Part shown: positions 1-5,548 of the stretch, piece by piece
How the letters are laid out: the number at the start of each line of letters is the position of its first letter
Numbering within the stretch: the stretch's first letter is position 1
Source: Desulfurivibrio alkaliphilus
Lineage (GTDB): Bacteria > Desulfobacterota > Desulfobulbia > Desulfobulbales > Desulfurivibrionaceae
Length of the DNA: 7,938 nt
Reading direction: 5' to 3'
Assembly: GCA_011048585.1 (NCBI GenBank)
Contig: DSDS01000013.1
Location: forward strand, 1 to 7,938
Made by a program: the position numbers and the translations under genes
Notes under the pieces: model-generated
The model's database searches: none
What the model was told of the DNA's origin: nothing
Seen by the model: only the letters and a program-made list of their open reading frames with translations

Positions 1-827
1 ACGGTTGGCTTCTGAATGAGATAACCCTGGACGTAGTCGCACCCAACCTGATGGCAGGCGTAGAAATCCGCAGCCTCCTCCACCCCCTCGGCAATCACCG
101 CGTTACCCAGGGTTCGGGCCATGTTGACGGTGGAGGAGACAAAGATACTCTTGCGGCGATTGCCGGCCAGGCCGTTGATAAAAAAGCGATCGATCTTCAG
201 GTAGTCGGGATCGGTGTGATAGAGCAACTGCAGCCCGGAGAGCCCGGTGCCGAAGTCATCGATGGCGAACTTGAACAACTCGTCGCGAAAGCTCCGCAGC
301 AGACCCTTGATATTCTCCAACCCTTTGTAATCATGTAGAATTTGCATGTTGTCGTCGTGGCGTTCGGATATTTCGTAAACGAAAGAACCGGGATAGAGGC
401 CGAACTGGCGCACAAAGTCGGACAGGGTGATATGGGGTGAGATGGTGGTTGAGCTGAGCAGACGGTTGTCGATGTTGTAAAAAAGCCGCATCCGATGGTG
501 AAATGGGATCTCCAAGAATTTACGGATCGCCTTGGCCCGCAGGGCTGGTTCTATTTCGGCCAGCATTCCGTCCCGGTGGGCGGCGTTGAACAGCTGGGGA
601 ATGGAAGTAAACCCCAGTTCCTCGCTGTTGCGGAGCAATGCCTCGCATCCGTCACATAGTCCGGTATGGATATTGACGATGGGCTGCAGGGCATAATCCA
701 GGGTCTCCAGGGCGGTTTGCCAGAACGTTTCCCGGGTGGGACGCAGGTTGGCTTTTTTACCGTCGATCAGCTCAGGAGTGCCTGGACGCTTAAGGGTGGC
801 GGGGATCTCTGTCGTGACCGTATGCAC
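1..827 (-). CDS. EAL-domain c-di-GMP phosphodiesterase, C-terminus beyond the left edge
   Basis: EAL proteins hydrolyse cyclic di-GMP to pGpG. Reading in from the right, 275 codons are visible before the edge. The domain starts at about residue 45 (DYALQPIVNIHTG) and the signature is CEALLR with E62. N118 (LFYNIDNRLL), E152 and E155 (YEISER), D190-D191 (IDDFGTG), K211 (YLKIDRFF), E247 (VIAEGVE) and Q267 (DYVQGYL) sit where the metal- and substrate-binding residues of active EAL enzymes lie, so activity is expected. The phrasing recalls EAL proteins that continue into CBS-pair and GGDEF domains; that part would be outside the window and is a guess. I chose the GTG at 827 because a GAGG lies 6 bases upstream; a TTG at 840 is possible. 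The frame is open back to a TGA at 876-878, which ends the Cys-rich ORF in the same frame. No transmembrane segment is visible. Confidence 0.9.
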   Translation of the reverse strand, partial: MHTVTTEIPATLKRPGTPELIDGKKANLRPTRETFWQTALETLDYALQPIVNIHTGLCDGCEALLRNSEELGFTSIPQLFNAAHRDGMLAEIEPALRAKAIRKFLEIPFHHRMRLFYNIDNRLLSSTTISPHITLSDFVRQFGLYPGSFVYEISERHDDNMQILHDYKGLENIKGLLRSFRDELFKFAIDDFGTGLSGLQLLYHTDPDYLKIDRFFINGLAGNRRKSIFVSSTVNMARTLGNAVIAEGVEEAADFYACHQVGCDYVQGYLIQKPT

Positions 828-833
828 GGGGAG

Positions 834-837
834 CCTC
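834..837 (-). promoter_or_regulatory. Ribosome binding site for the EAL gene
   Basis: GAGG on the minus strand, 6 bases before the GTG at 827. It is the only ribosome-site-like sequence between the TGA of the Cys-rich ORF and the start of EAL homology, so it decides the start. It is short, which leaves doubt. Confidence 0.4.
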
Positions 838-875
838 AAGGGTAAGCGTTCAAAGGCAGGCTCGGCGGACCCGGT

Positions 876-1109
876 TCAGGCGGCCCGAAGCAGGGGAGAA
901 AATGAGCAGCGCCCGTACTCCCCCGCCCGCAAGGGTTTTTCGTACACCCTGGCCTGGCAGTAGAGGGGGCAGTCCCGGTGGGAGCCGGAGCGGCAGTAGC
1001 GGGCCTGTTCGGCCAGGCTGGGCACATAGAGGCCGTTGTCGGCACCACAGGTGGACACCGACCAGTTGGAGTCTCGGCCGGAGTGGGTTCGTAACTGATG
1101 GCAGGGCAT
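876..1109 (-). CDS. Small Cys-rich protein of unknown function (77 aa)
   Basis: The ATG is preceded by AAGGAG at a 6-base spacing, strong evidence that this short frame is translated. The product has six cysteines: C3, C21, C39, C47, C51 and C68. The core is CGADNGLYVPSL (21-32), then a YC (38-39) and DCPLYC (46-51). This YC / CPLY pattern recalls short Cys motifs I have seen in unannotated deltaproteobacterial proteins, but I cannot name a family. The cysteines could bind a metal or an iron-sulphur cluster, which is inference. There is no signal peptide or membrane segment. It lies between the DUF3604 gene and the EAL gene on the same strand and in the same frame as the EAL ORF, 48 bases separating its TGA from the chosen EAL start. 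It may be co-transcribed with the EAL gene, act as its partner, or be the detached N-terminal domain of a once larger protein. Confidence 0.7.
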   Translation of the reverse strand: MPCHQLRTHSGRDSNWSVSTCGADNGLYVPSLAEQARYCRSGSHRDCPLYCQARVYEKPLRAGEYGRCSFSPLLRAA

Positions 1110-1146
1110 GGTTTTCTCCTTGATATTTTACTGATTGGTATCGTCG

Positions 1147-1173
1147 GGAAGGGGGGGGATACCCCCCCCTTCC
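1147..1173. repeat. Perfect 12-bp inverted repeat containing G8/C8
   Basis: Twelve bases (GGAA followed by eight G) are mirrored exactly by eight C followed by TTCC, around a 3-base ATA loop. It lies between the DUF3604 stop (1201) and the Cys-rich start (1109). There is no T-run after it on either strand, so it is not a standard intrinsic terminator. In minus-strand RNA it would be an extremely stable hairpin, able to block 3' exonucleases, lower downstream expression or promote pausing. Confidence 0.8.
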
Positions 1174-1200
1174 TCGGCAACGGTGGTGTGGTGAGAGCTC

Positions 1201-3057
1201 CTACTTGACGACCTTTACAAAGATCGGGTTGCTGTAGAACCACAGGTCTGCGTAGGCCTCGGCCACCTCGCTCAGCTTGCTGTTGGTGTCGATCTCCACC
1301 CCTTCGAACAGACGGGCTTCCAGGACTGCCGGGTCCATGAGGGAGTAGATGTTGTCATTGGCCAGGGAGTCGGCCAGAGGGTTGCCGTCCGCGTCGGTCT
1401 CGAAGGGTACGTTGGCCGGCAAATTGGTGCCGCGCAGGCGGAAGAACATGTCCTTGTCGGCCTTGAATTTGTAGACGTAGGTCATGTACCCGTCCTTGTC
1501 GGCGCCGCCGCGGCGCTCGAAGGTGGTCACCACCGCGGCGTCGGTGCCGTAGTCGGTGTTTTCGTAGCTACGATTCGCCACGTCCGAAAGGTCGGTCATC
1601 GGGACGTTGCCGGTAATGGTGCCGGCGATCAGGTCGATGTGGTCCAACACCGGCATGTTCAGGGGCTGATAGATGCCGATCTGGGCCAGGGAAGGGTTGT
1701 CCATGTCCAGGGGGCAGTTGTTCGGGGTGTTGGGATCGCGGACCTTGATTTTGAGGGTTACCATGTTGCCGGCCTTTACTTCCAGGGTCTCACCCATCAT
1801 GGCCTTGGCCTTGCCCTGGCCATGGGCCGTGAACTCGAGTTCGTCAATCAGATCGCCCTGGACGTTCCAGGAGTTCCCGGACCGAACTCCGTCGAACACC
1901 GCCTGGATCTGGTCCTCGGCATCCGTGTCGATGTAGGTGTAGTTCTTCTGGTATTCGCCGGGAGCGAAGTCGCTGCCGCCCTGGCGCCAGTTACGGTGGT
2001 CATCGGAGCTGGCGAATTTGTAGAACTGGCGCCCTTCGGCCAGGAGGCCGTCCCACAAGCCGCCGATCGTCGCGGCATAGAAACCTGTCCCGCCGTAGGT
2101 GCCGCCGCCCAGGGCGTTCCGGCTGAAGCCGCGGTCACCGGAGGTTTGGTGCCCCGGGGCGCCCTCGAAGCCGATAGCCACGTCCGGACCGGCGTCCATC
2201 CAGGCCCGGAAGTCTTCGATGAAGTAGGCGTGGGCGCGCTCCACGTGGGCCGGGACCACCCAGGCGTCGGCGATGCCGTTGTCCACCAGGGCTTGCATGA
2301 ACCGGACCGCTTCGATGGCATCCAGCTTGGCGGACTCGCGCTCCTTAGTCACTTTACAGTCGCTCATCCCGCAAGGATAAATCAAGCCGTTGCTCTTTTC
2401 GAGGGGCCCCCAGCCGTAATGCGCGAGTACGCTGGGCTCACCGTTACGGCTGTTGTCGTCGTCGCCGCGATCAAAGCGGAATTCGAACTCGCTGATGGCG
2501 GTGGCTGTTCCGTCGTACTGGTGGATGGCCGTGGAGGTGTGCTCGTGGCCCGGCGGGTTCCACTCGAGGCCGTTGATGACGACCTTGTCGGGGTAGAGTG
2601 CGCGGGCTTTCAGGATGTCGGGGAACACGTAGTCCCGTAGGCCCTGCCAGCGCCACATATTCTGGTGGCCGCTACTCTCATTGTAATCGCCGAGGATCGG
2701 GTTAACGGGGTAGAAGGCGGGGTCGTCCCAGTAATTGCCGTTCCCATCACGGTTACGTTTGCCGCCGTGCTCGCTGTTGGCCCACCAGTGGAGGCCAAAA
2801 TGGTTGTTTGCGGCCATGCTGTCGAAGAACTTGTGGCTGCCGTCGGTGTACAAGGTGTGCTGGTGGAAATCACCGGGCAGGTACTCCCCGGCAAGGGCCG
2901 GGGCGGCGGTTGCCAGGGCGGCGGCGCCGGCTATGAGCAGCGCTGTCTTCTTCATCTTAAAGCCTGGTCCGATACTTTTCTTGCGCATGACATTGTCCAC
3001 TCTGAGAAATTGATGAGTATTGCCGCTTAATCTCTCTGCTCTCTTCCTTTTCCTCAT
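1201..3057 (-). CDS. Secreted DUF3604 protein of the PHP metal-dependent hydrolase superfamily
   Basis: A 618-residue frame in the usual size range for DUF3604 proteins, which are PHP-like and of largely unknown substrate. PHP-type metal ligands are seen as DFHQHT (H65, H67) with D72, SEH (E96, H97), GLEWN (E165), HEH (H171, H173), VPAHVERAH (H271, H276) and SSDDH (D352, D353, H354). The C-terminal part from about residue 410 looks beta-rich. A classic signal peptide lies at residues 35-56 (MKKTALL... ending PALA before GEY), predicting export to the periplasm or outside. The start is odd: AAGGAGG sits 7 bases before the ATG at 3057, adding a basic 34-residue stretch ahead of the signal peptide. 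ATGs at 2988 and 2955 (the MKK) have only weak ribosome sites. The reaction is unknown; phosphoester or related hydrolysis is the family-level guess. A hairpin follows the stop, then the Cys-rich gene. Confidence 0.9.
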   Translation of the reverse strand: MRKRKRAERLSGNTHQFLRVDNVMRKKSIGPGFKMKKTALLIAGAAALATAAPALAGEYLPGDFHQHTLYTDGSHKFFDSMAANNHFGLHWWANSEHGGKRNRDGNGNYWDDPAFYPVNPILGDYNESSGHQNMWRWQGLRDYVFPDILKARALYPDKVVINGLEWNPPGHEHTSTAIHQYDGTATAISEFEFRFDRGDDDNSRNGEPSVLAHYGWGPLEKSNGLIYPCGMSDCKVTKERESAKLDAIEAVRFMQALVDNGIADAWVVPAHVERAHAYFIEDFRAWMDAGPDVAIGFEGAPGHQTSGDRGFSRNALGGGTYGGTGFYAATIGGLWDGLLAEGRQFYKFASSDDHRNWRQGGSDFAPGEYQKNYTYIDTDAEDQIQAVFDGVRSGNSWNVQGDLIDELEFTAHGQGKAKAMMGETLEVKAGNMVTLKIKVRDPNTPNNCPLDMDNPSLAQIGIYQPLNMPVLDHIDLIAGTITGNVPMTDLSDVANRSYENTDYGTDAAVVTTFERRGGADKDGYMTYVYKFKADKDMFFRLRGTNLPANVPFETDADGNPLADSLANDNIYSLMDPAVLEARLFEGVEIDTNSKLSEVAEAYADLWFYSNPIFVKVVK

Positions 3058-3064
3058 TTTACTG

Positions 3065-3071
3065 CCTCCTT
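3065..3071 (-). promoter_or_regulatory. Strong Shine-Dalgarno deciding the DUF3604 start
   Basis: AAGGAGG on the minus strand, 7 bases before the ATG at 3057. It is the best ribosome site in the region and argues for the long N-terminus although the recognisable signal peptide begins 34 codons later. Confidence 0.75.
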
Positions 3072-3081
3072 CGCCTGACTC

Positions 3082-3110
3082 CTTAATTTAGTTGAATGGC
3101 CACCAGTCAA
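3082..3110 (-). promoter_or_regulatory. Weak candidate promoter for the DUF3604 gene
   Basis: On the minus strand, TTGACT (3105-3110) is five of six to the -35 consensus and is followed after 17 bases by ATTAAG (3082-3087), only three of six to the -10. It lies after the terminator at 3135-3176 and just before the ribosome site, so it would give a very short leader. Support is weak. Confidence 0.25.
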
Positions 3111-3134
3111 GCATGGATCGGCCGGTGAATTGCC

Positions 3135-3176
3135 AAAAAAGGACCGGAAGGGGGAGGAGGGGGAACCTGCCGGTCC
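3135..3176 (-). terminator. Intrinsic terminator between the two PHP-type genes
   Basis: Read on the minus strand: GGACCGG, a 22-base pyrimidine-rich loop, CCGGTCC, then six T. The 7-bp stem directly abuts the T-run. It lies about 165 bases after the stop of the gene at 3339-4493 and about 80 bases ahead of the DUF3604 start. It could end the upstream transcript or act as an attenuator in a DUF3604 leader. The large loop is unusual for a simple terminator. Confidence 0.7.
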
Positions 3177-3224
3177 GGATGAAGAAGGATTGCCGATGGC
3201 AACCTGTTTTCATCTGCCGGCAGG
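3166..3224 (-). promoter_or_regulatory. Possible antiterminator pairing overlapping the terminator stem
   Basis: In minus-strand RNA, CCUGCCGG (3224-3217) is exactly complementary to CCGGCAGG (3173-3166). The second element contains four bases of the terminator's 5' arm, so the two pairings exclude each other. Between them lies a further hairpin (3204-3187): GGTTGCC, ATC loop, GGCAA with a bulged base, CC. The first element also sits in a palindrome, CTGCCGGCAG (3214-3223). This is the layout of a transcription attenuator, but no ligand class is recognised and an 8-bp complement can arise by chance. Confidence 0.3.
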
Positions 3225-3338
3225 GTAGTAGCCCGTTGTCAAGGGTGGGTTAAAAACAGATCAGGTAACGAAAAGAGGTGGGTGAAGGCAGGGTGAAAGT
3301 GGCTGGTCCGGCAGCAGGAGGGCCGAATCAATAATCGC

Positions 3339-4493
3339 TCAGGAATCCAGGCGTGATTTATACTCCTGAATTACCGTTTCTCGGTCCATTTTGGTGACAA
3401 TCAGCTTCTTACGCAGGCTTAAATCATCCCAAGGGGGCTGCAGGCCGATCTCCCGGTCCCGTTTGCTTTTATCCTGATCCTCATAGGCCTTTATCTTTTC
3501 GCTGAAATGGGTGTCGTCTCCCATGAAGGCCAGCAATGGGCGCTCTTTTTGCTCCCGCCGCCGATTTTTGCCGGCCAGAACCGTGATCAGAAAGTCAGTG
3601 TATTCGAGGGATTGAGGGTTCCAAACCTCGTAACCATCCACATCATAATCGGCCAGCAGGACCGGCCAGAACTCTTCGGGGTGGGGGATGACAATCCCGG
3701 CGCCAATGCCGCGGGCCTCTTCGATAATCTCCGAGGTTCGGTAGAAAAAGTTAAGGGGAAAGGCGGCCTTGACATCCTGCTTGACCTGGCGCAGGAAAAC
3801 CTGGGCCCGGTTGATGGTTTTGTTGTCGTAACCCCCCCGCAGGGTGTCGAGGAAGTTGCGAGCCAAGCGATTCTTGATCACATCCGGGGGGAGGGTGTCA
3901 TAGTGCCGCTCCAGCAGGGTCTCCAGCTTGGCCGCCTGGGTGCGGACAAACTCGATGGTGCTGTCTTCGGCGCCGGTTTCCCGAGCGGCGCGATTGAGCC
4001 GCTCGGGGTCGGGTTTGGTGAGGGTAGCCAGCAGATCGAAAAGCTGGGAGGCTCTGTACTGAAAGGTATGCTCCAGGGCTCCCTGGAGCACTCCCGTCTT
4101 CTCCAGCCGATCTCGGTGAAAGTGGAGCAACAGCTGAACCTTGCGCTGGAATCCTCGGGAGTAGCAGTCAACCTCCACCCCGCAGTATTCGTCGTAGGCG
4201 GTAATCCGGTTGTGCTGGGTGGGGATGATCAGTTTCTCGATGGCCCGGGGGTAAAGGTGTTCCACCCGCTGCCTGATCAAGTCCATCTCCACGAATTCCG
4301 GGTGCCAATGGACGGCCAGCACACTTTTTTGACGGGGGAAGGTTTGGGGGGGAGCGGTGATTCGCTGCTGTTGCTCCGGGCTCAGTTCGACGCTGGTTAT
4401 GGCGGCAAAGCGGGCCTCATCCTCGGGAGTGACTTCGGAGCTCTCCTCCAGGGGGGCGGGAGCCGAGATCTTCTTGCCTTTGATCAGTTTCAT
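3339..4493 (-). CDS. Cytoplasmic PHP-domain-like protein (384 aa)
   Basis: I do not know a named family for this protein, but the motifs read in PHP order: VHWHPE (H62, H64, E66), PTQHN (H94), GVEVDCYS (E107), LLHFH (H124, H126), VIPHPEEF (H271), GYEVWNP (E289) and MGDDTH (D326, D327, H329). PHP proteins hold two or three metal ions with such residues and include phosphatases and polymerase exonucleases. Residues about 130-245 form a charged helical stretch between the early and late motifs, longer than in compact PHP domains. There is no signal peptide, so a cytosolic protein is expected, unlike the exported DUF3604 neighbour downstream. The ATG is preceded by AGGA at a 7-base spacing. It is transcribed away from the response regulator gene. 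Metal-dependent hydrolase is an inference from motifs and the substrate is unknown. Confidence 0.75.
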   Translation of the reverse strand: MKLIKGKKISAPAPLEESSEVTPEDEARFAAITSVELSPEQQQRITAPPQTFPRQKSVLAVHWHPEFVEMDLIRQRVEHLYPRAIEKLIIPTQHNRITAYDEYCGVEVDCYSRGFQRKVQLLLHFHRDRLEKTGVLQGALEHTFQYRASQLFDLLATLTKPDPERLNRAARETGAEDSTIEFVRTQAAKLETLLERHYDTLPPDVIKNRLARNFLDTLRGGYDNKTINRAQVFLRQVKQDVKAAFPLNFFYRTSEIIEEARGIGAGIVIPHPEEFWPVLLADYDVDGYEVWNPQSLEYTDFLITVLAGKNRRREQKERPLLAFMGDDTHFSEKIKAYEDQDKSKRDREIGLQPPWDDLSLRKKLIVTKMDRETVIQEYKSRLDS

Positions 4494-4567
4494 TGTGCGG
4501 TCCTGTTTTATCGGCGGCTCCAGTCCTTACCGGGCCTGTGGAGTGGGTTGTCCCATGGATAGCCACT

Positions 4568-4576
4568 ATTATGCCA
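4568..4576 (-). promoter_or_regulatory. Candidate extended -10 for the PHP-like gene
   Basis: On the minus strand TGGCATAAT gives a TG-N extended element and a five-of-six -10 (CATAAT), about 75 bases before the ATG at 4493. No good -35 is present at 17 bases. It lies next to the direct-repeat array, so the adjacent regulator could influence it. Confidence 0.3.
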
Positions 4577-4590
4577 GGCTAGCGGTCCCG

Positions 4591-4634
4591 GGTTAGTTTT
4601 CGGTTATGTTTTGGTCAGTTTGTGGCGCATTTAT
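4591..4634 (+). promoter_or_regulatory. Tandem 11-bp direct repeats, candidate OmpR/PhoB-type operator
   Basis: Three near copies start exactly 11 bases apart: GGTTAGTTTTC (4591), GGTTATGTTTT (4602) and GGTCAGTTTGT (4613). A fainter fourth, GGCGCATTTAT, starts at 4624. Winged-helix regulators of the OmpR/PhoB class bind as head-to-tail dimers on direct repeats with about 11-bp spacing. The array lies upstream of a gene for such a regulator and overlaps the -35 of a candidate promoter, as activated PhoB-type promoters do. Autoregulation is inferred. Confidence 0.45.
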
Positions 4635-4639
4635 CTAAT
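4611..4639 (+). promoter_or_regulatory. Candidate promoter for the response regulator gene
   Basis: TTGGTC (4611-4616) is a poor -35, three of six. It is followed after 17 bases by TCTAAT (4634-4639), five of six to the -10. A poor -35 overlapped by direct repeats fits an activator-dependent promoter. The leader to the ATG at 4817 would be about 170 bases. Confidence 0.35.
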
Positions 4640-4806
4640 CAAATACTGACCCGAGCATAACAGATCGGGGTTAAATGTTAAAGAACGCAAGTGGGTTGTG
4701 GGCGGCATAACCCGCTGTTGATGGATCAACGGCTTGCGAATATCTATTTGGTTTGCCGCCGGAGGGTTCCGGGGTGGAATCGGCCGGTGGGCGGACGATG
4801 TTTGAC

Positions 4807-4813
4807 GAGGTGG
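4807..4813 (+). promoter_or_regulatory. Ribosome binding site deciding the response regulator start
   Basis: GAGGTGG ends just ahead of the ATG at 4817, with 6 bases between GAGG and the start. This places translation at MRRKTLLVVEDEED, where receiver homology begins, and not at the upstream in-frame ATG at 4691. Confidence 0.65.
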
Positions 4814-4816
4814 AAA

Positions 4817-5515
4817 ATGCGGCGCAAAACCCTGCTGGTGGTTGAGGATGAGGAGGATATACTGCAACTGTTAAGTTATACCCTGACCAAAGCGGGCTTC
4901 CGGGTGGTCCTGGCCCAGTCCGGCGAGGAGGCCCTGGAAAAACTCGGCGGCGAGCCCATCGACCTGGCCTTGCTGGACATGATGCTTCCGGGAATCAATG
5001 GCCAAGAGGTTTGTCAGGCCATCCGCCGGAGCGAAAGGCTAAAGAATATTCCGGTGGTGATGCTGACCGCCAAAAGCGAGGAGGATGATATTATCTGCGG
5101 CCTGGCCGGTGGCGCGGACGACTATGTGACCAAGCCTTTCAGTCCCCAAGTTCTGGTGGCTCGGCTCTTGGCCAACCTGCGGCGGCGAGGGGTTGTCGGT
5201 ACCGAAGATGGTAATGAGCAGGCGGAACCGCTCCAGCTGGGAGATCTCTTTCTGGATCCGGCCCGTTTCGAGGCCACCGTTGGGGGCAAGCCGGTGGTGC
5301 TTACCCTCACCGAATTCGACATCCTGAAACTTCTGGCCCGTCGGCCTGGTTGGGTCTTTACCCGTCCCCAGATCATCGACGATGTTCGGGGCTACGAGTA
5401 CAGCATCAGCCTGCGGACGGTGGATGTGCACATGTCCAGTCTGCGCAAGAAACTCGGGCCCGCCGGGAGAATGATCGAGTCGGTGCGGGGGCTGGGTTAT
5501 CGTCTCAAGGCTTGA
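4817..5515 (+). CDS. OmpR/PhoB-family response regulator
   Basis: A two-component transcription factor of 232 residues, close to the usual 225-240. The receiver domain (about 4-120) has the acidic pocket E10-D11, phosphoacceptor D54 (LALLDMMLPG), T84 (VMLTAK), Y103 and K106 (YVTKPF), so it should be phosphorylated normally. The C-terminal winged-helix DNA-binding domain (about 135-232) shows LTLTEFDILKLLARRPGWVF, then RTVDVHMSSLRKKLG and the closing RGLGYRLKA. No sensor kinase or phosphate-transport gene is in the window, so I give no gene name. PhoB, PhoP or another member of the class is possible. It is divergent from the PHP-like gene and convergent with the DUF1566 gene, so it appears to be transcribed alone here. 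A repeat array upstream (4591-4634) has the spacing expected for its own class. Confidence 0.93.
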   Translation: MRRKTLLVVEDEEDILQLLSYTLTKAGFRVVLAQSGEEALEKLGGEPIDLALLDMMLPGINGQEVCQAIRRSERLKNIPVVMLTAKSEEDDIICGLAGGADDYVTKPFSPQVLVARLLANLRRRGVVGTEDGNEQAEPLQLGDLFLDPARFEATVGGKPVVLTLTEFDILKLLARRPGWVFTRPQIIDDVRGYEYSISLRTVDVHMSSLRKKLGPAGRMIESVRGLGYRLKA

Positions 5516-5548
5516 TTCTGTCCCCCAGAGCCGACCGGCCTTTTGCGT

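Larger units (their letters stand above)
4494..4816. other. Divergent intergenic region between the PHP-like gene and the response regulator gene
   Basis: 323 bases with no convincing gene. It holds candidate promoters in both directions and an 11-bp-periodic repeat array (4591-4634), listed separately. A small inverted pair, CCCGA and TCGGG, lies near 4650-4670 with no T-run. An open frame extends the response regulator upstream to 4691, but its sequence does not look like protein and it has no ribosome site. Confidence 0.6.

Noticed and set aside
836..1243. Minus-strand Pro-rich open frame over the Cys-rich gene (135 codons)
   Set aside because: It overlaps the Cys-rich gene in another frame, crosses the G8/C8 hairpin, has no ribosome site and is Pro/Thr-rich in the manner of an out-of-frame read.
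1639..2640. Long plus-strand open frame opposite the DUF3604 gene (333 codons)
   Set aside because: It is antisense to a frame with clear PHP motifs, has no ribosome site or recognisable domain, and its Gly/Val-rich composition is what a GC-rich opposite strand produces.
3237..3242. TTGACA on the minus strand as a promoter for the leader RNA
   Set aside because: The -35 is perfect but nothing resembling a -10 lies 16-18 bases downstream.
3182..3338. Known c-di-GMP (GEMM) riboswitch, suggested by the nearby EAL gene and CAGGGTAG-like sequence
   Set aside because: The conserved GEMM core blocks are not present in order on either strand.
3507..4562. Plus-strand open frame opposite the PHP-like gene (351 codons)
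   Set aside because: The minus frame has ordered metal-binding motifs and a ribosome site; the plus frame has neither and shows low-complexity composition.
4691..4816. 42-residue N-terminal extension of the response regulator
   Set aside because: Receiver domains start near MRRKTLLVVEDEE, where a GAGG is correctly spaced; the extension has no family resemblance and no ribosome site.
5516..5548. Terminator between the convergent response regulator and DUF1566 genes
   Set aside because: GCCG-AC-CGGC followed by CTTTT has a 4-bp stem and a 2-base loop, too small to call.
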